Source: Conidiobolus incongruus B7586
Lineage: Eukaryota > Entomophthoromycota > Entomophthoromycetes > Entomophthorales > Conidiobolaceae
Reading direction: 5' to 3'
Length of the DNA: 11,978 nucleotides
NCBI GenBank assembly: GCA_000697335.1
Contig: JNEM01006624.1
Span: 1-11,978, forward strand
The notes under the pieces were generated by a model. It was not told the DNA's origin, did no database searches, and saw only the letters and a program-made list of their open reading frames with translations. Position numbers and translations under genes: made by a program. Positions 1-7,452 of this stretch are shown piece by piece. Each line of letters opens with the position of its first letter. Position 1 is the first letter of the stretch.

Positions 1-180
1 TTTAAGATCACCATCTCATGTCTGTTTACTTTTGCCTACATCTGTTTTATATACTCCTTTAGCGAGAAATTAAGTGAATTGGGTCCTGTCCCAGGAATTA
101 CTACGGTTATCCACTTGGATGAATTGGAAATATACTATATGCTTTGTAACTATTACGTATACTTGGTAATTACTAAGTGA
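1..180 (+). CDS. Possible 3' end of an upstream gene, cut by the window edge (weak)
   Basis: The first reading frame is open from base 1 to a TGA at 178-180, giving 59 codons with no start visible inside the window. The stretch is richer in G and C than the DNA after it, uses both C- and T-ending codons much as ORC3 does, and holds a hydrophobic run near its start (ITISCLFTFAYICFIYSF). It resembles no family I recognise. It could be the last exon of a gene entering from the left. It could equally be promoter or leader DNA of ORC3 that is open by chance, since a TATA-like string reads on the opposite strand at about 46-55 and positions 25-42 match a leader motif found near 4520-4557. I favour neither reading strongly. 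Confidence 0.3.
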   Translation, partial: FKITISCLFTFAYICFIYSFSEKLSELGPVPGITTVIHLDELEIYYMLCNYYVYLVITK

Positions 181-439
181 TACGGCGGTTTTATTATGTC
201 ATCCCATAAGTTGTCGAATAAATCCTTTCCTCATAAAAAAAAGATGATTCAAATTATAATCATTTATACATCACAAAAAAATAATAAGTAATTATAATAT
301 TATTTATATTGCAATTAAATACAATATTGTTTAATAATACAATATCAAATCAAATTTTAAAAATTAGATATATACTCCTACTTCAATAGTTCCAATTTCC
401 ACTATTAAAAATTTAAAATATTTGTATCAAAGTGGAAAA
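181..439 (+). promoter_or_regulatory. ORC3 upstream region
   Basis: This is AT-rich DNA between the weak frame at the left edge and the ORC3 start. It contains an eight-base A run at about 236-243, a short inverted repeat (ATGATT at 244-249, AATCAT at 258-263) and pyrimidine-rich patches such as CTCCTACTTC near 375. No clear TATA box at a normal distance and no MCB-type ACGCGT element is visible. The extent is set by the flanking features and not by a mapped promoter. Confidence 0.35.
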
Positions 440-3400
440 ATGGGTCCTGGTACAGATATACCAGAATTAATTATTCAGCAATCTCCATCGATTAAAAAAC
501 GAGGTAGACCTAAGGGTTGGAGAAAATCAACAGCCTCCCCTTCTAATACTATAACCCCAGTTCCTGATACCGCTCAAAGTGAAGGTATCGTTCAAAAGAA
601 GAGAGGTCGACCATTTGGATGGAGAAAATCTATCAAAGAAGATGAAATTAGTGTTAATACCCCAATGAATAATTCATCACCAGTGAAGAAGAGAGGTAAA
701 CCACTTGGATGGAGTAAGCCCATCGCAGAAGGTGTTGATAATGATACTGGTAATAATAGCCAAGCAGAAAATTTGGGAAAACCTATATTAGAAGACGATA
801 ACAATAATGCCGATAATAGCATCCCAACGAATAATTTATCAGTTGTGAAGAAGAGGGGCAGACCATTGGGATGGAGAAAACCTATCACAGAAGATGATAA
901 TAATAGCCATAATAATATCAATAATGATGATAAAAATGACAACACCCCAGCGAATAATTTATTACAGGTAAAAAAGCGAGGTAGACCACTAGGTTGGAGA
1001 AAACCTATCGCAGAAGATGATAATATTGATAACTCAGAAAACAGCTCATTATCAGTAAAGAGGAGAGGTAGACCAATAGGATGGAAAAAGCCTATCGTAG
1101 AAGATGATAATACTGATAAGGATAACAATGATAGTAATAATCCAGAAAATAATTCATCATTAGTAAAGAGGAGAGATAGACCATCGGGTTGGAGAAAACC
1201 TGCCTCAGAGGATGATAATATTGATAGAGATAATAACAACAATAGTCCAGCGAATAATTCATTGCCAGTAAAAAAGAGAGGTAGACCAATAGGATGGAGA
1301 AAGCCTACCATAGAAATCAACAATGATGATTCAACGGGTCATGCTGTCGAAATTGAATCAAATCCACTCACAAAAAGAACAGGAAGAAGAAAAGCTACTG
1401 GAGCTAATCAAAATCAGAAAATGGTTAATTTGGATGAATCTGATGATGACTTGATAAGCTACGATGATTTAGCTAAGGACGGCAACTACCAAGTTGAGGA
1501 TGATGAATCCGAAGATGAAGTAGCATCCATGGAAGAGGGCGACTGGTATGATTCAGATGAAGATATTGAGCATTATGGAAATTCACCTTCACAGCATGCT
1601 ATCTCCGATGAAGAAATGCACCGTCAATTATCTTCAAAATTAGCAAAAGTCAACGGATCAAAGTACATTAGTAATTCAATTAATTATGAGCGATGGGTTG
1701 AAGATTATGATCCTTTGCTCAAGGTAAATTCATTAATTACATAACTCATTCATGGTATCTGACTTGCTATTTATTAAATATTTCTATAGCCTGTTACATA
1801 TATTCCTCCTCGTTCTACCAAACAATCAAACGAAAATAACTTAACCAGCTATTGTGGATTTACTACATTATTCCCTAATGAGAGCCAAGAACTTGTTAAA
1901 ATGAGATACAATATGATGATACAAGCTCAAAAATCTTTGAAACAGCATTATGAGGATAATTTTATCCAGAACCATTCCAAGCACCAAAGTGATAATAGCT
2001 GGAAAGAAGATAAAATACAATGGCTTATTGAACAAATGAGCTATTTTCGAGAAGACATCCAAAGTAAAAGGTATAGTAAACACTTCGAATTATTTATTAC
2101 AGTTATTAAACTATATGCGTTTTAATTATAGTATGTTCCCTAAGTTACCCATTGTCATGCTTGAAATAGGAATGGAATCGAATTTCCAAAACAACTTTTG
2201 TGTTTTATTAAAACGGCATCTTATGAATGTGAGTTCCAAATACTTTATTAGATTTTGCAATTTAGATATGAGTTCCATTATGATTAAAAATAGCGCACAA
2301 AAGTTAAAGCATATTATTCACACTATTTTTAATGATCTTTCCAAAGGGCTGCAGTTAGAGGATTCAAATTTATCTGACTCTGAAGACCGTGACGAAATCC
2401 CCAGCCAAGTAAATGAATTCCGCGATCTTTTAAGGTCCCATGATTCATGTAGGTATGATAGAGGTGATCATAGAATCAATATGAATATTGTTCTATTACC
2501 ACCATGGGAGAGTTGGGATTTGCAATTGCTCGAACACTTAATCAAAACTTTACTTCCACTTCAGCCAATTCTTCTCTTACCTACCACTACCAACAGTTCC
2601 GATACCTTACCCACTTTACCCTATGAAATCACTTCACAGCTTGATGCAATCCACCTCAATTTCCAAATCCCCTGGAAAGATCTGGAGTCTGGACTCAATT
2701 TTTTGGATGGCGTGGAAAAAGAGGGTATTTTCTTGAATATATGGCCTCTACTCCGACTTGGCAAAAAGTTTTGCTACTACGATTACAATGTTGAGAACTG
2801 GTATGAAGAAATGAAATGGATTGTCTTGGATTATTTCAAATCCAATCCATTGAGTACGCTTTGCTTGAAGCCTGATGATCCTCGATCAGTTGATTTGACC
2901 TACATCCGTAACGAAATTATCTCCAAACTATCACATAATCATTTCGAAATTGTGAGGTCGCTCCCTTCATTCATGACTTGGTTTGAGGAGCTCCCAGATA
3001 ACAAAAAGGATAGAAAAATTCTTGAAGACGATAATTACTTTGCCACCGAATTTTTGTCTGTCAAGTTGCAATCCTTACAAATGTATTTGATAGACTATCG
3101 TTTAGGATTTGAGTTGTTCGTACAATTGCAGCGTTGGCTCTATCAACTTGATCCAGACACTTCGATTGACTCTCGTCTATATCTCAAGCTTGAAGGATTA
3201 TCAAGAGGCCTTTGTGATTCTGAACCCATGAGCACAACTTTGAGTCAATTGGGGTCCCTCGATTTCCATAAACTCAGTGTACTTTTAAAAAGTATGCTCC
3301 TATTTATTCAACAGCAGAAAAATTTCTTATCTCGAAAAGTTACAAGTTTAGACAGTTTGAATAATTATTTGAACAAACTTAAAGGACTCTTAGATGACTA

Positions 3401-3939
3401 TCATGCTGGTAACTATAACAAAAAATATACTCCAGCCCAAAAATTGAGTCATATTTTATCAGAGTATTTTAAGTAAGTTTATGTATTTAGTCATCGATTT
3501 TATAATTAACTAATAATTTATTTATTTTTTTAGAATTGTATTAAAACCACCTTATTTAATAGTATTATACGAGCTAGCATTTTACAACGATGATAAATTG
3601 ATTCAATCTACTTTCGAACCCAATGTATCCGATTTATTACAGCAAGATATCCAGTCACCCGATAATGAATTTTTGAGCTTTAAGGAAAAACGATTCTCTC
3701 CCGATATAGCTATAATGTACGAAATTTACTCAGAATGTGGTAGACTTATCAACATTTTTGACTGGGGTAATGCCTTCATCAACAAACTTAAAGATCAAGA
3801 CAGATCAAACAAGTTGAATCAGCTAAAAGATGATAAAATTTTATGGGGACGATTCTTCAATGGTTTAGAAACTTTCAAATTTTTTGGATTAATCGCTACA
3901 ACAAAACGAAAGACTGACCATGTGGTTAAATTAATTTAA
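440..3939 (+). CDS. ORC3: Origin recognition complex subunit 3 with an N-terminal AT-hook array (4 exons, 1103 aa)
   Basis: ORC3 is a subunit of the six-part complex that binds replication origins in the nucleus and loads the MCM helicase. The exons are 440-1723, 1790-2070, 2132-3472 and 3534-3939; the three joins keep one open frame of 3312 bp. The ATG at 440 has A at -3 and G at +4. Residues 19-318 carry AT-hooks, about 328-385 are strongly acidic, and the ORC3 core runs from about 430 to the end. Hallmarks that I can match from memory to human ORC3 are PLSTLC (761-766; human PLSVLC), RSLPSF (797-802; human RRLPSF), the winged-helix part with ECGRLINIFDW (human ECSRLINLVDW) and the C-terminal TTKRKTDHVVKL (human PTKQKTDHVARL). 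The AAA+-like region (about 620-720) has no Walker A, and its Walker B-like strand reads IVLLPPWESW. Usual ORC3 length is about 600-710 residues, so the extra length is the N-terminal extension. Family assignment is very secure; the effect of the extension is inferred. Confidence 0.95.
494..1393 (+). repeat. Coding repeat array: eight AT-hooks plus a ninth decayed copy, with acidic spacers
   Basis: The consensus is KKRGRPxGWRKP. Copies lie at residues 19-30, 53-64, 83-94, 137-148, 178-189, 207-218, 243-254 and 278-289, with a decayed KRTGRRK at 312-318. Copy 3 has RGKP for RGRP, and copy 7 has RDRP. Start-to-start spacing is 34, 30, 54, 41, 29, 36 and 35 residues, so this is not a strict tandem repeat. 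From copy 3 on, each hook is followed by a module like IAEDDN plus Asn/Asp runs and preceded by NNSLxV, so hook and spacer seem to have been copied together. The spacer DNA is rich in GAT/AAT triplets, which would help length change by slippage. AT-hooks insert RGRP into the minor groove of short A/T tracts. Confidence 0.93.
1724..1789 (+). other. ORC3 intron 1 (66 bp, phase 0)
   Basis: The donor is AAG|GTAAAT and the acceptor TTTCTATAG|CC. Removing it joins exon 1 to exon 2 without disturbing the frame. If it is retained, translation stops at the TAA at 1742-1744, giving a 434-residue protein made only of the AT-hook and acidic regions. Confidence 0.88.
2071..2131 (+). other. ORC3 intron 2 (61 bp, phase 2)
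   Basis: The donor is AAAAG|GTATAG and the acceptor TTAATTATAG|T. The split codon becomes AGT (Ser 522). A TTATTAAAC string about 25-30 bases before the acceptor is a plausible branch site. An earlier AG at 2101-2102 would bring an immediate stop, which supports the chosen acceptor. Confidence 0.85.
3473..3533 (+). other. ORC3 intron 3 (61 bp, phase 2)
   Basis: The donor is a full GTAAGT and the acceptor follows a T-rich tract (TTATTTTTTTAG). TTAACTAAT near 3506-3514 is a good branch-site candidate. The split codon is AAA (Lys 969). The downstream exon restores the conserved ORC3 winged-helix sequence, which confirms the join. Confidence 0.92.
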
Positions 3940-4147
3940 TCTGAAGTAATTATAAAATTTTATTTAAACTTATTTTTATTCCATTATTATTATTATTTAT
4001 TTAATAAATTATATAATTATTAACATTATTCATCTTATGAATAGCATTTAATTAAATTTGTAATTTAAATGTGTTTCAAAATTATTATGATACGTAAATA
4101 GATATGAAAAAATTAATGATTATATTACAAAAATAATAAAAAGTGAA
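3940..4147. other. Convergent 3' spacer between ORC3 and the small minus-strand gene
   Basis: About 200 bp of AT-rich DNA must hold the 3' untranslated ends of both converging genes. AATAAA at 4003-4008 on the plus strand could serve ORC3, and TTTATT strings could serve the opposite gene. Nothing else is visible. Confidence 0.5.
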
Positions 4148-4405
4148 TTAATATAAAAGGATAAATATTTGAAAAAAAAGATAATGTATAGAAATGATAT
4201 GTGTCACGGTTATTAGCTCTTGGAGCGTCATTGAGGACACTGACACAGCCATTCTGTAGGCCAGATTGTGAAACATGATACCTACCAGCTGGGGTAAACT
4301 ACCAATGATCAGATCTCTGGCTATTCGGCCTTGATCACTTGTAAATGGGGGTTTGTACAGAGCGACTAGACCAGCAGCAACAGTGGCGGCGTTAGGATCC
4401 GACAT
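4148..4405 (-). CDS. Small unrecognised protein, 85 aa, possible single membrane segment
   Basis: The ATG at 4405 begins MSDPNAATVAAGLVALYKPP, and the frame runs to a TAA at 4148. I do not recognise the family. A moderately hydrophobic stretch spans residues 34-58 (DLIIGSLPQLVGIMFHNLAYRMAVS), so a small organelle or membrane protein is possible. The first 68 codons are far richer in G and C, with many C- and G-ending codons, than the rest of the window; this fits strong expression or conservation. The last 17 codons fall into AT-rich DNA and read like untranslated sequence, so the true 3' end may differ, for example through an unseen intron. A GTAGGT donor-like string lies at the codons for V-G near residue 43, but the nearest acceptor would make an intron of only 32 bp. 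The upstream TATA box and CT tract support a real promoter. Confidence 0.55.
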   Translation of the reverse strand: MSDPNAATVAAGLVALYKPPFTSDQGRIARDLIIGSLPQLVGIMFHNLAYRMAVSVSSMTLQELITVTHIISIHYLFFQIFILLY

Positions 4406-4466
4406 GCTAAAAGATGGAATCAAGGAATATCAATAGGAACGGGTTTAGAAGGATTAGTGTAAAATG

Positions 4467-4498
4467 ACTCAAGTGGAACTATAAGCAGTTACTTGAGT
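4467..4498. repeat. Inverted repeat / hairpin in the leader of the small gene
   Basis: ACTCAAGT (4467-4474) pairs perfectly with ACTTGAGT (4491-4498). Inside, AACT (4477-4480) pairs with AGTT (4487-4490) around a six-base ATAAGC loop, leaving a two-base GG bulge. This gives twelve pairs in all. It could form in RNA from the minus strand or be a palindromic protein site. The right arm string AGTTACTTGAGTA occurs again at 8085-8097, without a partner arm. Confidence 0.6.
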
Positions 4499-4569
4499 AT
4501 ACCAAAAGGATTGACTTTGGATGTAGGCAAAAGGTTTATTAATGTAGGAAAAGTAAAGAGAGAGAGGTC

Positions 4570-4592
4570 AAGAAGGGAGACGAGCCCTTCTT
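4570..4592. repeat. Perfect 8-bp hairpin near the predicted transcription start of the small gene
   Basis: AAGAAGGG (4570-4577) and CCCTTCTT (4585-4592) are exact inverted copies with a seven-base loop (AGACGAG on the plus strand). It lies about 12-42 bp downstream of the TATA box at 4612-4604, so it would sit at or close to the 5' end of the transcript. Function unknown. Confidence 0.65.
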
Positions 4593-4764
4593 ATACTTAA
4601 GTGAAATATATAGGCATAAGTATGCACGGATGAGTAACAGTGAGGTCACTCAGACGTGGACTGGTAAAATGTTGATAAGGCCTAATTTGGTTAATCAGGT
4701 ACTTAATAGTGAATTGGAGTGAAGAAAGGTATCAATTAGGTAGCAATCGTCACAATATGTCATC

Positions 4765-4837
4765 GCCTTCTTGGCTCAGTTGGCAGAGCGTCCGCCTAGT
4801 AAGCGGAAGGTCACCAGTTCGATTCTGGTAGAAGGCA
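4765..4837 (+). tRNA. tRNA-Thr (anticodon AGT), intronless
   Basis: A complete cloverleaf of 73 bases can be drawn. The acceptor stem GCCTTCT/AGAAGGC, the D stem GCTC/GAGC, the anticodon stem TCCGC/GCGGA and the T stem ACCAG/CTGGT are all perfectly paired. The anticodon loop CTAGTAA gives AGT, which after A-to-inosine change reads ACU, ACC and ACA threonine codons. The internal A box (TGGCTCAGTTGG, 4772-4783) and B box (GTTCGATTC, 4817-4825) are canonical. The discriminator base is A, and no CCA is encoded, as expected in a eukaryote. Confidence 0.97.
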
Positions 4838-4852
4838 TAACTTGAAAAAAGA

Positions 4853-4864
4853 TTTTCAATTTTT
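4853..4864 (+). terminator. RNA polymerase III terminator of tRNA-Thr
   Basis: Runs of four T (4853-4856) and five T (4860-4864) follow the tRNA 3' end by 15 and 22 bases, the normal signal for polymerase III release. Confidence 0.8.
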
Positions 4865-5751
4865 AACACTTATCTTTTTCATCTACTCGATTTTACCATA
4901 CTTATATTAAACTTGTTTACAAATTTTTTTAAATTTTTTTTACTTTATATCAACTTTGAAACATTTTTTGAATTTTTCATGTTTATTAAATTTTATCCTT
5001 AAATTTATTAATTACATATATTATTATTGACTATATACTAATATTCATTTTACTGCAAAATACAACATATACATATATTCAGTTTAATAAAAAACTTAGT
5101 TTCATCATTTTGATTTATTATACATAATTTGGTTAATATTAAATTTAGTAATAATTAAGAATAGCAATATAATGTGATGATTAAATTATCTAATTATAAG
5201 AATATAATAAATAATATTATTTGTTAAAAAAATTTATTATTTTGAAGAAGTAAAAAAAATAATAAGATAAAATAATCTCAATTATTTTATTAAATAATTC
5301 ACTATCATTTCACATTATTTAATTTATAATTATTAATTTTAATTGAAAATATTGAGCAAGTTTTATTATAAATATAAAATTTACATATAAGTATATATAA
5401 ATGATTATTGTTCATAAAAGGTCTATTTTTAGAAATGAATCTTCTATTTTAATTTTTTCTTTTTTTTTTTGCTTCTTTTAATTATTAAATTATTAATTGA
5501 GAAATTTGGGATTTTTTAATTAACTTTTTTTTATTTATTTTTTTTAATGGATGTTTTATGTAGGTAATTATTGGAAATTAAAAGATAGTAAAAAATTATA
5601 ATAATGAAATTATAGTGCTTGTTTTTGATAAGTTATATATTTATATATGCATGGATGGATTAGAAGATTTATTATTATATTAAAATAAATAGGTTATTTT
5701 TGTTAAACATATGTCAATTATTAATACAGTTGAGAATTGTTATTAAAATGA
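4865..5751. other. AT-rich intergenic spacer
   Basis: Nearly 900 bp of A/T-dominated sequence with poly-T tracts, the longest at about 5459-5470 followed by GCTTC. No open frame or RNA gene is supportable on either strand. It is bounded by the tRNA terminator and the GC-richer island. Confidence 0.6.
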
Positions 5752-6337
5752 ATGTGTATAGTTAAAACTCTTGATCTGGATTGTAATTTGATGAAACTAA
5801 GAATCTTACAAACTAATTGGCAGATTGATCTAGAAGAATCAAATTACTCGAATTAGTAATCAATCGATCATTTTTCCATAGTTTAGCCACTGTATTAATA
5901 GTAATCGTGGAAAGAAGATGACCAATGAGGTGAATTGGATACTCGCAGGATTGGGTCATTGAATAGATTGAAAAAGATATGGATACTGAGACCATTCAGT
6001 CCTATAACTCAATCATAGTGTCTTTAGTGGTAATTGTGAAACACAATTTAAGTGATGAAAATGAGAGACATTTAGCTCCGTTTCAAGAAATTGCTCCGAT
6101 TACAATTAATCTGATTGAGATATCAAATTATTATTTGATTAGTGATTGGACTTTGATAGGGAAGTTGTGGTGTAACAATGTAGTTGATTGCATCATGTTC
6201 AGAAGAAATAAGTGCGGATAATCACAAAAAACAATCATCAAGAGCCTGGCTTTATCATGATAATATATCAAGTCGAAGGATGGGAAAACATGTATGTTGG
6301 ATTGTCGAATTATATGCATAGATGGCGTCAAGGGTAA
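5752..6337. other. GC-richer island with competing open frames on both strands (unresolved gene or pseudogene)
   Basis: Base composition rises sharply here against the flanking spacer. Plus-strand frames are 5752-5856 (starts MCIVKTLDLD, 34 codons), 5979-6221 (starts MDTETIQSYN, 80 codons, with LISDWTLIGKLW) and 6212-6337 (41 codons ending in WENMYVGLSNYMHRWRQG, no ATG at its start). Minus-strand frames are 6319-6131 (starts MHIIRQSNIHVF) and 5959-5813 (starts MTQSCEYPIHLIGHLL, ends in LILLDQSAN). None matches a family I know, and I could not find splice sites of the ORC3 type that join either set into one frame. It may be a multi-exon gene, a decayed gene, or the 3' part of the transcript from the minus-strand gene upstream. 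The strand cannot be decided by eye. Confidence 0.35.
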
Positions 6338-6381
6338 ATGAAGGAGTTATTAATTAAGAAGTACTTGGAGGGGTGGAAAGA

Positions 6382-7452
6382 TTATAGTAATATAGGAGTT
6401 GGAGAGTCCCAAGACTTAAGGGAATCCCTTATCGAGAGATTGCCACCAGGGCTCGACTTTTTGGTTGAACTGGAGATAGAATAAGTTCTGGCGATAGATG
6501 CCCTAGAGCGTGAATTGAGACTACTTGATGAACCTCCAATAGATGCACGACGTTGAGGAAGCATCATTACACGGATTTGATTGGGAAGGAGAGGACTATC
6601 AGGATCCCTTGAGATAGGTACGAGATCCTGAGGTAAAGAAGTAACATTAAAAGCAGTACCGTTAAGAGGGTGATTCTTAAGACGCTTGAGGATACTTTGG
6701 ATGAGGATGATTTGTCTAAGATTTCTGTTAGGTGAATCAGATAATTTTTTCAAGCTTGAATGGTAAGCACCACGCATAGGAGCAGTAGAATAAGAATATC
6801 CATTGAAGGCAGACTCAATATCTTCAGCCATAGCCAAGTTGAAGTCAATATCTGTTCTGTCCAACTCACCATCATCTTCATTATATAATCTGGCAAAATC
6901 GGATTTGGTTCTTGGTACTGAATTGTTGTAATATCTGCGTGGAAGCTGATTTGAATTGGGCGTGGGTGGCTGTTTGGATTTGAAAAATTTGCTTAAAACT
7001 TGTTTGAATTTAGAAGGTTGTTTGGCTGACTTGAGAGATTGTGAAGGTATCGTAATATTTGAATTGATTTCTGAGGATGAAGATGATTTGGAGCTGGGCA
7101 GAGATTCAGAAGAAGCAGAGGAGAGAGAGGGAGTGGTTGAAGGGGTTTGAGAATTAGGTTGTGGTTGAGAACTGTCAGAATGATCAGATTCAATTCTTTG
7201 AGATAAATCAACTATTGATTGAGTAGGTTTAGAAGATTTTAAACTAAGAATACTGAATGAAGAGCTCTTTCTTAAACTAGACTGACGCTTTTTATCTGAA
7301 GAGTTGTCATTTTTTAAAATACTGATTTCTGAATCAATAGTAGAATTGAGTTTAGCATCGATAGGTGCTGAAAAGTTCATAAATGAGAAGCGCTTAGAAG
7401 GGCGACGAGAAGGTGGGATGGTATTATGAATAGACAATGTCTCAGTAGTCAT
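6382..7452 (-). CDS. Ser-rich basic protein of unknown function, 356 aa, single exon
   Basis: The ATG at 7452 (MTTETLSIHN) is the first in frame. The frame is open a little further up only through non-ATG codons, and TTCAG sits directly before the ATG, so a leader intron is possible. The protein is mostly low-complexity and probably disordered: Ser makes up a large share, with homopolymer Ser at 123-127 and Pro/Ser/Gln-rich residues 90-140. More ordered-looking parts are a basic amphipathic stretch (KFKQVLSKFFKSK, 148-160), an acidic piece (NEDDGELDRTDID, 191-203) and a helix-like RNLRQIILIQSILKRLKN (243-260). RRPS (16-19) and RRAS (301-304) are protein kinase A-type sites, and several SP/TP pairs could take CDK or MAPK phosphorylation. 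This suggests a phosphoregulated, perhaps membrane- or cortex-associated protein, but that is inference only; no family recognised. Confidence 0.8.
   Translation of the reverse strand: MTTETLSIHNTIPPSRRPSKRFSFMNFSAPIDAKLNSTIDSEISILKNDNSSDKKRQSSLRKSSSFSILSLKSSKPTQSIVDLSQRIESDHSDSSQPQPNSQTPSTTPSLSSASSESLPSSKSSSSSEINSNITIPSQSLKSAKQPSKFKQVLSKFFKSKQPPTPNSNQLPRRYYNNSVPRTKSDFARLYNEDDGELDRTDIDFNLAMAEDIESAFNGYSYSTAPMRGAYHSSLKKLSDSPNRNLRQIILIQSILKRLKNHPLNGTAFNVTSLPQDLVPISRDPDSPLLPNQIRVMMLPQRRASIGGSSSSLNSRSRASIARTYSISSSTKKSSPGGNLSIRDSLKSWDSPTPILL

Larger units (their letters stand above)
4406..4612 (-). promoter_or_regulatory. Promoter and leader of the small minus-strand gene
   Basis: Reading on the minus strand, TATATATTT lies at 4612-4604, followed by a pyrimidine-rich stretch at about 4580-4548 (including CTCTCTCTCTTT), the usual layout of a strong fungal promoter with an initiation zone. 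The ATG is about 200 bp from the TATA box, so a leader of 150 bases or more, or a leader intron, is likely. Two hairpins and a repeated ACTTTTsCCTACAT motif also lie here and are listed separately. Confidence 0.55.

Noticed and set aside
1092-1289. 65-codon minus-strand frame inside the same array
   Set aside because: Another frame of the same repeated DNA; composition follows the plus-strand repeat.
592-1323. 243-codon open frame on the minus strand opposite the AT-hook array, with repeated hydrophobic units and GLPLFF motifs
   Set aside because: It is the antisense shadow of the repeat: each GLPLFF-like unit is the complement of an AT-hook codon set. It has no promoter or independent support.
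440-1744. AT-hook exon as a stand-alone gene (HMGA-like chromatin protein)
   Set aside because: A good donor and acceptor link it in frame to ORC3, and only about 45 bp separate its read-through stop from exon 2, leaving no room for a second promoter; kept only as an intron-retention possibility.
1868-2083. 71-codon minus-strand hydrophobic frame
   Set aside because: Lies opposite ORC3 exon 2, whose plus-strand sequence splices into a conserved protein.
4251-4283. Possible 32-bp intron in the small minus-strand gene (GTAGGT to CCTACAG)
   Set aside because: Too short compared with the 61-66 bp introns in ORC3, and the unspliced frame stays open.
6956-7211. Short frames on both strands within the Ser-rich gene
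   Set aside because: Shadows of the Ser-rich reading frame; the longer frame with TATA box and clean ATG is preferred.
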